Positions 1 through 6,644 of a DNA stretch of 9,770 nt are shown one piece after another. Position 1 is the first letter of the stretch. Each line of letters opens with the position of its first letter. Made by a program: the position numbers and the translations under genes. The stretch spans positions 1 through 9,770 of the forward strand of contig JAISCK010000149.1 in assembly GCA_031265635.1 (NCBI GenBank), given 5' to 3'. The stretch is from Spirochaetaceae bacterium. Lineage in GTDB: Bacteria > Spirochaetota > Spirochaetia > Treponematales > Breznakiellaceae. Below the pieces are notes generated by a model that ran no database searches, was not told the origin of the DNA, and saw nothing but the letters and a program-made list of their open reading frames with translations.

Positions 1-10
1 GGTTCCGAGA

Positions 11-39
11 TTGTATATTTTTTCATTTTCATGTATAAA
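11..39 (+). promoter_or_regulatory. Candidate gltB promoter
   Basis: The 72 nt ahead of gltB are strikingly AT-rich compared with the rest of the window. A TTGTAT at 11-16 and a TATAAA at 34-39 are separated by 17 nt, which fits a housekeeping sigma-70-type promoter (3 of 6 and 5 of 6 consensus bases). A second -10-like TATTAT lies at 44-49. No GG/GC pair with sigma-54 -24/-12 spacing is visible. The region is cut by the window edge, so upstream control sites may be missing. Confidence 0.35.
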
Positions 40-60
40 TATGTATTATTATGGGAATCT

Positions 61-67
61 AGGGGAG
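61..67 (+). promoter_or_regulatory. Ribosome binding site that fixes the gltB start
   Basis: AGGGGAG lies 5 nt before the ATG at 73. The in-frame upstream ATG at 31 has no such site, and its extra 14 residues would be encoded by promoter-like AT-rich DNA. This favours the start at 73. Confidence 0.7.
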
Positions 68-72
68 TCATC

Positions 73-3000
73 ATGGGTGAGCAGTACGAAGGGGGTGATC
101 AGCCCCGGGGTTTATACGACAGGGCCTTTGAGCATGACGCGTGCGGTATCGCGTTTGCGGCGGACATTAAAGGAAGAAAATCCCATACCATAGTTGAACG
201 GGGGCTCGAAGTTCTGGAAAGAATGGAGCACCGGGGCGCCGAAAGCGCGGACAATAAAACCGGCGACGGCGCCGGTCTTCTTATGCAGATTCCCCATGAA
301 TATTACCAAAAGATAAATCCCGCCCTGGGAAACCCCGGCAGCTACGGGACGGGGCTCCTCTTTCTTCCCGGTAAGGGGAAAAATGACGGAAACGCCGCTT
401 CTTCCAAAGCGCTTGACGAACTCCGCGCCGCGATTCAGGCCAGATTCGGGGAGCTTGCCGCCTCCCTTGGCCTTTCTGTCCAGTCCTGGCGGGACCTTGT
501 TACCTGTTCAAAGGACATCGGCGTCATGGCCGCCTCGGCGGAACCCTTGATACGGCAGGTTTTTGTCCTTCCTGGGGAAGGTTTTTCGTCCGGGGCCGCT
601 GGGGACGGCGGGGTTACGGATCTGGAGTTTGCCCTGTACCTGCTCCGCAAAAAATTTGAAAAAGCCCTCAGGGAAGAAAGCGTTTTTGCCCAGGCGGGGG
701 ACTGCTATTTCCCTTCGCTGTCCTCCCGTACCGTGGTGTACAAGGGCATGCTCATGTCCGGCCAGCTCAGGCGCTACTATCCCGAACTCGGCGATCCCCT
801 TGTAAAGACCGCCGTGGCCCTGGTTCATTCCCGTTTTTCGACCAATACCTTTCCCGCGTGGCCCCTGGCCCAGCCCTTTCGTATGCTTGCGCATAACGGA
901 GAGATAAACACCATCAAGGGAAACCGTTTCTGGATGGCCGCGCGGGAGGCCCTCTTTGCCCATCCCCGCTTCGGAAAGCACCTGAAAGAAATTTTCCCCG
1001 TGCTGGAAAGCGGGGCCAGTGATTCGGCAAGCCTGGACAATGCCCTGGAACTCTTGGTAATGGCGGGCCGCAGTCTTCCCCACGCCCTGATGATGCTCAT
1101 TCCCGAATCGTGGAACGACCGCAATCCCATACCGCCTGAACTCAAGGCATTCTATGAATACCACGCCTGCATGATGGAGCCCTGGGACGGGCCCGCTGCC
1201 CTGGTGTTCTGCGACGGCCGTTATGTGGGCGGGACCCTTGACCGGAACGGCCTCAGACCTTCCCGTTATACGGTAACGGGGGACGATCTTATTGTCATGG
1301 CTTCCGAGACAGGGGTTCAGGATTTTGCCGGAGGGGACGTGGTCCGCAAGGGGCGGCTCCTTCCGGGCAAGCTCCTCCTTGTTGATTTGGAACAGGGCCG
1401 CATCATTCCCGATGACGAGGTAAAAGGGACTATCTGTAAACGCCGGCCCTATGGCGAGTGGGTACGGAGCAATACCCTGTGTCTTACCCAGGACCTTGAG
1501 CCTGCCGCCGATACGCCCGCCCCCGCTGTGTCCGTCGGGCCCGGCGCGCCTGTCTCTTTTATGGAAAGGGCCCTGGGCTATACCAGGGAGGACAGGGACA
1601 CCCTGCTCCTTTCCATGGCCGCGTCGGGACAGGAGCCGACCAGTTCCATGGGGACCGATACGCCCCTGGCGATATTTTCCGACAAAAGCCAGCGGGTCTA
1701 TGCCTACTTCAAGCAGGTTTTCGCCCAGGTAACCAATCCTCCCATAGACTCAATACGAGAGGACCTGGTGATGACCCTGACCAGTTTTATCGGTCCCCAG
1801 GCCAATCTTCTTGACGAAACGGAAAAGCACTGCCGCCGCGTCAAGGTGCTCAACCCCATCATCACCGAAGAAGACCTGGAGCGTCTTGTATCCCTGGACA
1901 GGACCATGGTTTTTGAAACCCTGGACGCCACTTTTGCCGCCGGCGAAGAATACGCCAATGCTGATACAGACGCCGCTGATACAGATGCCGCCGGTGCGGG
2001 AACGGAGCGGGGCGGGGTCTCAGCGCTTGAGGCGGGCCTTGACCGCCTGGCCGCTTCTTCCCTTAAAGCCCTTGATAAAGGCGCGTCGATTCTGGTGCTG
2101 TCCGACCGGGCGGCCCTTGATCCCGAAAGCGGCCGCGCCGCCATACCCGCGCTGCTTGCTGTTGGGGCGGTTCACCACGGCCTTATCAGGGCCGGAAAAC
2201 GCATGGGCGCGTCCCTCATCGTCGATTCAGCCGAACCCAGGGAAGTCATGCACTTCGCCCTGCTCTTCGGCTACGGCGCCGACCTTATCCTTCCCTACGG
2301 CGCTCTTGCCGCCATAGCGTCCATCTGCCGGGGCAGCGACGCGGCTAGGGCGGGGGATTATGCCCATGCCCGGAAAAATTATCTCAAGGGGCTTCAAAAG
2401 GCCATACTCAAAATTATGTCCAAGATGGGGACCAGCACTCTCAGGTCCTACCGGGGCGCGCAGATTTTCGAAGCCGTGGGTCTTGGAGAGGACGTTATAG
2501 AAAAATGTTTCAGGGGAACCGTGAGCCGCATAGGCGGCGTTGGTTTTGCGGGTCTTGAAGAAGAAGCCCTTTCCCGGTACAGGGAGGCGAAAAAATTTTG
2601 GGAAGAGTCCCCGGAAGCGGCCGGTACCGGAGAGTTTTTCGGTGATTATCTTCTTGCCGGAGACGGTCAGTACCGCTGGCGAAAAAAGGGCGAAAGGCAC
2701 GCCTGGAATCCCGATACCATACGCCTCCTGCAATGGGCGGCCCGTTCAGGTGATTACGAAAAATTCAGGCAGTTTACCGAAGCCGCAAACGCCCTCAACC
2801 GGAGCCCCCATGTGATACGGGGCCTTTTGGACTTTGCCGTTCCTTCTTCGGCAAAAGAGGGCCCGCGAGGGCCCGTTCCCCTTGAAGAAGTGGAAAGCGT
2901 TGAGGCAATCATGAAGCGCTTTACCACCGGGGCCATGTCCTTTGGTTCAATCTCGCGGGAAGCTCACGAGACCATAGCCGTGGCGATGAACTCCATCAAC

Positions 3001-4854
3001 GGCAGGTCAAACTCAGGCGAAGGCGGCGAGGACCCCGATCGCTTTGCCGTGCGGCATGACGGAACCTGGCCGCGAAGCGCCATCAAGCAGGTGGCGTCGG
3101 GCCGTTTCGGCGTAACCAGCGAATACCTTGCCAACGCCGTTGAGCTTCAAATTAAAATAGCCCAGGGCGCCAAGCCCGGTGAGGGCGGCCAGCTCCCCGG
3201 TCATAAGGTTGACGCGGTCATAGGAAGGACCAGGCATTCCACGCCCGGCGTAACCCTGATAAGCCCGCCGCCTCATCATGATATTTATTCAATAGAAGAT
3301 TTGGCTGAGCTTATCTTTGATCTTAAAAACGCCAATCCCGCCGCCCGCGTCAGCGTCAAACTGGTATCGGAAAGCGGCGTAGGTACAATCGCCGCCGGAG
3401 TTGCCAAGGCCCATGCCGACAATATTCTTATTTCGGGTTATGACGGCGGAACCGGGGCAAGCCCCCAGAGTTCCATACGCCATACGGGCCTGCCTTGGGA
3501 AATCGGCCTTTCGGAAACCCATCAGGTACTGGTGCGCAACGGACTCCGGGGCAGGGTTACGCTCATGACCGACGGCCAGCTCAAAACAGGCCGTGATATT
3601 GTTATAGCCGGAATGCTGGGCGCCGAGGAATTCGGCTTTGGTACGGCCACGCTCATTGTTATGGGCTGCGTGATGATGCGCAAGTGCCACGAAAATACCT
3701 GCCCCATGGGAGTTGCCACCCAGGACCCGGAACTCCGCCGCCGCTTTGCGGGAAAAAGCGAACATCTTGTTAATTTTTTCAGATTCCTTGCCCGGGAGAC
3801 CAGGGAAATCATGGCGGAACTCGGGTTCAGGACTTTTAATGAACTTGTGGGCCGTTCCGATTTTCTTGTTCCCCGAAAAAGTGAAAAGGCCAAGAGCGCG
3901 GGCCTTGATCTTTCGCGGCTGCTTCACCGGGAAGAAGGCCCTGATTATGTTCCCGGCGGCCGGGCCCTGTACTGCTGTCAAAACCAGATACACAAGATAG
4001 ACAAGGTTCTGGACCGCGCGCTGATCGAAAAATGCCTGGCGGCGCTGGACCGCAAGACCCCGGTTTCCGTACAGACCGAAGTGCGCAATACCGACCGCGC
4101 TGCCGGCGCCATGCTCTCCCATGAAGTGTCCCGCCGTTACGGAGGACAGGGGCTGCCTGAAAATTTTATCACCGTTGATTTTACCGGTTCCGCCGGGCAG
4201 AGCTTCGGCGCCTTCCTTGCCAGGGGCGTTACCTTCCGGCTTTCGGGCGACGCCAACGACTATCTGGGCAAGGGACTTTCCGGCGGCCGTATCGTAGTGT
4301 ATCCGCCTGAAGGTTCGGCCTTTAAGACCAGCGAGAACATCATCATAGGCAATACCGTACTGTACGGCGCTACAGCGGGAGAACTGTACGCTGCCGGCGT
4401 TGCCGGGGAACGTTTCTGCGTGCGGAATTCGGGAGCCAGCGCCGTGGTTGAGGGAACAGGGGACCACTGCGCCGAGTACATGACCGGAGGCCGTCTCATC
4501 GTGCTGGGCAATGTGGGGCGGAACTTTGCCGCCGGTATGTCCGGGGGCATAGCCTATGTGCTTGACCGCCGGGGGAATTTTGAATACTACCTCAACAAGG
4601 GTATGGTTGAACTCTCCGGCCTGGATAACGAAGAAGACGAAAAATTTGTCAAAGAAATGATTCAAAACCATGTGTACTGGACAGGTTCGGTCTGGGCCAG
4701 GGACATACTTGATTCGTGGAAAGAAAACAGGAGCCTCTTTGTCAAAGTGCTGCCGGTTGAATACAAGCGGGCCCTTCAGCAGATGATGCTGGCCGAGCTT
4801 GACCGCAGGCTCCTTGACATCAGGGAGAATGAGGACATTGCGGTCCGCGCCTGA
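73..4854 (+). CDS. gltB: Glutamate synthase (NADPH) large subunit
   Basis: This is the alpha subunit of GOGAT. It hydrolyses glutamine and passes the ammonia through an internal channel to 2-oxoglutarate, making glutamate in the cytoplasm with electrons received from GltD. It has 1593 residues, slightly longer than the usual ~1500. An N-terminal Ntn-type glutaminase domain (about 24-450) begins at Cys24 in HDACGIAF; in this family the preceding propeptide is removed to expose that cysteine. The central domain (about 490-770) carries EPTSSMGTDTPLA. The FMN-binding synthase domain (about 930-1290) has SNSGEGGED near 979 and GYDGGTGASP at 1122-1131. The 3Fe-4S cysteines are C1199, C1205 and C1210 in CVMMRKCHENTCP. 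The C-terminal GXGXG beta-helix domain covers about 1369-1500. A 15-bp tandem duplication adds ADTDAADTDA near residue 630. The start at 73 is chosen by its ribosome binding site. All domains appear intact. First gene of the gltBD operon. Confidence 0.97.
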   Translation: MGEQYEGGDQPRGLYDRAFEHDACGIAFAADIKGRKSHTIVERGLEVLERMEHRGAESADNKTGDGAGLLMQIPHEYYQKINPALGNPGSYGTGLLFLPGKGKNDGNAASSKALDELRAAIQARFGELAASLGLSVQSWRDLVTCSKDIGVMAASAEPLIRQVFVLPGEGFSSGAAGDGGVTDLEFALYLLRKKFEKALREESVFAQAGDCYFPSLSSRTVVYKGMLMSGQLRRYYPELGDPLVKTAVALVHSRFSTNTFPAWPLAQPFRMLAHNGEINTIKGNRFWMAAREALFAHPRFGKHLKEIFPVLESGASDSASLDNALELLVMAGRSLPHALMMLIPESWNDRNPIPPELKAFYEYHACMMEPWDGPAALVFCDGRYVGGTLDRNGLRPSRYTVTGDDLIVMASETGVQDFAGGDVVRKGRLLPGKLLLVDLEQGRIIPDDEVKGTICKRRPYGEWVRSNTLCLTQDLEPAADTPAPAVSVGPGAPVSFMERALGYTREDRDTLLLSMAASGQEPTSSMGTDTPLAIFSDKSQRVYAYFKQVFAQVTNPPIDSIREDLVMTLTSFIGPQANLLDETEKHCRRVKVLNPIITEEDLERLVSLDRTMVFETLDATFAAGEEYANADTDAADTDAAGAGTERGGVSALEAGLDRLAASSLKALDKGASILVLSDRAALDPESGRAAIPALLAVGAVHHGLIRAGKRMGASLIVDSAEPREVMHFALLFGYGADLILPYGALAAIASICRGSDAARAGDYAHARKNYLKGLQKAILKIMSKMGTSTLRSYRGAQIFEAVGLGEDVIEKCFRGTVSRIGGVGFAGLEEEALSRYREAKKFWEESPEAAGTGEFFGDYLLAGDGQYRWRKKGERHAWNPDTIRLLQWAARSGDYEKFRQFTEAANALNRSPHVIRGLLDFAVPSSAKEGPRGPVPLEEVESVEAIMKRFTTGAMSFGSISREAHETIAVAMNSINGRSNSGEGGEDPDRFAVRHDGTWPRSAIKQVASGRFGVTSEYLANAVELQIKIAQGAKPGEGGQLPGHKVDAVIGRTRHSTPGVTLISPPPHHDIYSIEDLAELIFDLKNANPAARVSVKLVSESGVGTIAAGVAKAHADNILISGYDGGTGASPQSSIRHTGLPWEIGLSETHQVLVRNGLRGRVTLMTDGQLKTGRDIVIAGMLGAEEFGFGTATLIVMGCVMMRKCHENTCPMGVATQDPELRRRFAGKSEHLVNFFRFLARETREIMAELGFRTFNELVGRSDFLVPRKSEKAKSAGLDLSRLLHREEGPDYVPGGRALYCCQNQIHKIDKVLDRALIEKCLAALDRKTPVSVQTEVRNTDRAAGAMLSHEVSRRYGGQGLPENFITVDFTGSAGQSFGAFLARGVTFRLSGDANDYLGKGLSGGRIVVYPPEGSAFKTSENIIIGNTVLYGATAGELYAAGVAGERFCVRNSGASAVVEGTGDHCAEYMTGGRLIVLGNVGRNFAAGMSGGIAYVLDRRGNFEYYLNKGMVELSGLDNEEDEKFVKEMIQNHVYWTGSVWARDILDSWKENRSLFVKVLPVEYKRALQQMMLAELDRRLLDIRENEDIAVRA
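1960..1989 (+). repeat. 15-bp tandem duplication inside gltB
   Basis: GCTGATACAGACGCC (1960-1974) is followed directly by GCTGATACAGATGCC (1975-1989), differing at one base. It keeps the frame and encodes ADTDA twice, in an Ala/Asp/Gly-rich stretch that looks like a surface loop of the central domain. Confidence 0.85.
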
Positions 4855-4876
4855 CAGCGGACCCATACATAGTTTT

Positions 4877-4882
4877 AGGAGA
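4877..4882 (+). promoter_or_regulatory. Ribosome binding site of gltD
   Basis: AGGAGA lies 7 nt before the GTG at 4890. It supports a GTG start and translation from the shared gltBD message. No separate promoter is seen in the 35-nt gap after gltB. Confidence 0.7.
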
Positions 4883-4889
4883 ACGGATT

Positions 4890-6338
4890 GTGGGCGACCC
4901 AAGGGGATTTTTGAAGATAAAGCGCAAGGTTTCGCTCTACCGGCCTGTGGAAGAGCGCATAAACGATTACAGCGAAGTTGAGATTCAGCTTGGCGATGAC
5001 GAGCGGGTGCTTCAGGCCGCCCGCTGCATGGACTGCGGCGTACCCTTCTGCCACTGGGCCTGCCCGGTGGCAATCGTTATGCCCGAATGGCAGGACCGGC
5101 TTTTCAGGGGCGACTGGAAAGGCGCGTGGACAGTTCTTGAAGACACCAATCCCTTTCCCGAATTTACCGGCCGTGTCTGCCCGGCGCTCTGCGAAGCGTC
5201 CTGCGTGCTGGGAACCAATGACGAACCGGTAACCATCAGGCAGAATGAACTTGCCGTCATCGAAAAAGCCTACAGCCTTGATCTGGTCAGGCCCAGGCCG
5301 CCACGGAAGCGGAACGGAAAAAAAGTCGCCATTGTCGGCGCGGGTCCTTCCGGGCTTGCCGCGGCCTACTACCTTAACCGGGCGGGTTTTTCGGTCAGCG
5401 TGTACGAAGGGGACAGAAAACCCGGCGGCTATCTCCGCTACGGTATTCCTGACTTCAAACTGGACAAGAATTTTATCAACCGCCGCATAGCGGTCATGGA
5501 AGCCGAAGGGGTAAAGATACTCACCAATGCCCGCGTAGGCTCAGGCCGTTTCGGCTTCGGGACCTCCGGGGACAGCGCCCAACCTGTCAGGGCCAAAGAA
5601 CTGGAGTCGTCCTTTGACCTCGTACTCCTCACCATAGGGGCCAGGGAAGCGCGAGACATGAAGATACCCGGAAGGGAACTTTCGGGCATAGTTCAGGCCC
5701 TTGATTACCTTTCCCTCCAGAACAGGGCCTATGCGTCCGAACACTCAGGCGTCGAGCCGGTTACCGCCTACGGTAAACGGGTGCTGGTCATAGGCGGCGG
5801 CGATACCGGTTCCGACTGCGTAGGAACCGCCAACCGCCAGGGCGCTTCCCGGCTTACCCAGATTGAAGTACTGCCCCAGCCTCCCGAACACCGGAGCGAA
5901 GGGGAACCCTGGCCCCTGTGGCCCAGGGTACTCAAAACTTCAAGTTCCCATCTTGAAGGAGGGGAACGGCTCTGGGCTGTCAATACCAGGGCCTTTAAGG
6001 GAAAGAACGGCAGGCTCGAGGCTGTTGAAGCCTCCATGGCCGAATGGATACAAAAGGACGGCCGCCCGGTAATGAAAGAAATCCCCGGCTCTGAATTTGA
6101 AATCCCCTGCGACCTGGCGCTCCTTGCCATGGGCTTTACCCATGTAGTACAGGACGGAGCGGTAGCCGATTTTTGCCTTGATACCGACGAGCGGGGCAAT
6201 ATACGCACCAGGGGGAGCTTTCATACATCCAACCCCAAAGTCTGGGCCGCCGGAGATTCCCGCCGGGGCGCAAGCCTCGTGGTACACGCCATAGCCGACG
6301 GCAGGGCCGCCGCCGAAGCCATAATCAGGAGCCTTTAG
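4890..6338 (+). CDS. gltD: Glutamate synthase (NADPH) small subunit
   Basis: This is the beta subunit of GOGAT. It oxidises NADPH at an FAD and feeds electrons through iron-sulfur clusters to GltB. It has 482 residues, normal for the family. The GTG start gives MGDPRGFLKIKRK, which matches the usual GltD opening. The N-terminal ferredoxin-like part carries cysteines C46, C49, C54 and C58 (CMDCGVPFCHWACP), then C97, C101 and C105 (CPALCEASC). The FAD-binding glycine motif VGAGPSGLAAA is at about 149-159. The NADPH-binding motif IGGGDTGSDC is at about 301-310. The C-terminal FAD motif AAGDSRRGASLVVHAIADG is at about 453-471. It lies 35 nt downstream of gltB with its own ribosome binding site, so the pair is almost certainly co-transcribed. 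Its last 14 nt overlap the end of the convergent small gene. Other members of this NADPH-dependent oxidoreductase family are similar, but adjacency to gltB settles the assignment. Confidence 0.96.
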   Translation: MGDPRGFLKIKRKVSLYRPVEERINDYSEVEIQLGDDERVLQAARCMDCGVPFCHWACPVAIVMPEWQDRLFRGDWKGAWTVLEDTNPFPEFTGRVCPALCEASCVLGTNDEPVTIRQNELAVIEKAYSLDLVRPRPPRKRNGKKVAIVGAGPSGLAAAYYLNRAGFSVSVYEGDRKPGGYLRYGIPDFKLDKNFINRRIAVMEAEGVKILTNARVGSGRFGFGTSGDSAQPVRAKELESSFDLVLLTIGAREARDMKIPGRELSGIVQALDYLSLQNRAYASEHSGVEPVTAYGKRVLVIGGGDTGSDCVGTANRQGASRLTQIEVLPQPPEHRSEGEPWPLWPRVLKTSSSHLEGGERLWAVNTRAFKGKNGRLEAVEASMAEWIQKDGRPVMKEIPGSEFEIPCDLALLAMGFTHVVQDGAVADFCLDTDERGNIRTRGSFHTSNPKVWAAGDSRRGASLVVHAIADGRAAAEAIIRSL

Positions 6339-6570
6339 CGTCCGGCGGGTCATCGTTTTTTTCGCCGGTTTTTTGTTTTTTCCTGTCCGCGGCGAGTTTC
6401 CGGTTGTAGAAGTAGATGCCAAGGAGGGCTATAATAAAGATATTGTAGATATACTGCTCTGTCCCCTCACTCAGGGCCAGGCCGGTAAACTGCCGGAGCA
6501 GGGCATAGCCCAGCATGAGCAGGCCGAGGCCAATGGCGGTAATCAAAAGCATACGGGGGGTTATCTTCAT
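6325..6570 (-). CDS. Small two-helix membrane protein, unknown function
   Basis: I do not recognise a family. From the ATG at 6570 the product has 81 residues. A hydrophobic helix lies at about 7-25 (MLLITAIGLGLLMLGYALL) and a second at about 40-56 (YIYNIFIIALLGIYFY). A short polar loop containing SEGTEQ joins them, and the tail (57-81) is highly charged, with KKQKTGEKNDD. This suggests a hairpin inner-membrane protein with a cytoplasmic tail. It follows the DUF1015 gene on the same strand, 74 nt downstream, and converges on gltD with a 14-nt overlap; the gltBD terminator lies inside its tail codons. The start is uncertain. There is no ribosome binding site before 6570, but a perfect TATAAT sits 6 nt upstream, suggesting a leaderless message. 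An in-frame ATG at 6648 overlaps the DUF1015 stop as ATGA and would give 107 residues. I prefer 6570 because the DNA between is AT-rich and the product then starts just before its first helix. Confidence 0.6.
   Translation of the reverse strand: MKITPRMLLITAIGLGLLMLGYALLRQFTGLALSEGTEQYIYNIFIIALLGIYFYNRKLAADRKKQKTGEKNDDPPDAKGS
6342..6381 (+). terminator. Rho-independent terminator of gltBD
   Basis: CCGGCG (6342-6347) pairs with CGCCGG (6363-6368), and two G-U pairs can extend the stem inward. It is followed at once by TTTTTTGTTTTTT (6369-6381). It begins 4 nt after the gltD stop codon. On the opposite strand the A-run precedes the stem, so it should act only on plus-strand transcription. The same bases encode the charged tail of the convergent small gene. 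Confidence 0.72.
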
Positions 6571-6576
6571 GATGGA

Positions 6577-6582
6577 ATTATA
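6577..6582 (-). promoter_or_regulatory. TATAAT -10 element close to the small gene start
   Basis: On the minus strand a perfect TATAAT ends 6 nt before the ATG at 6570, so transcription would begin at or next to the start codon. No good -35 hexamer is found 16-18 nt upstream (TAGAAA is the closest). The element may therefore be fortuitous, and the gene may be read from the DUF1015 message instead. Confidence 0.35.
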
Positions 6583-6644
6583 CCGTAATTGAGTCTTTGT
6601 TTCTATAATCTTGCCGCCTGGTACGTTAATTTTCCAGAGCAATT

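Noticed and set aside
508..1164. A 218-codon minus-strand frame within gltB
   Set aside because: It is antisense to the conserved glutaminase domain, with no domain and no credible initiation signal.
2857..2876. 10-bp near-perfect tandem repeat (GAGGGCCCGC, GAGGGCCCGT) in gltB
   Set aside because: It is short, lies in a Pro/Gly/Arg linker between domains, and 10 bp is not a codon multiple as a repeat unit. Nothing suggests function.
3289..5073. A 594-codon open frame on the minus strand across gltB and gltD
   Set aside because: It lies opposite the FMN, GXGXG and cysteine-cluster regions of two intact conserved genes. Its translation shows no recognisable domain and is best explained by GC-rich codon bias on the other strand.
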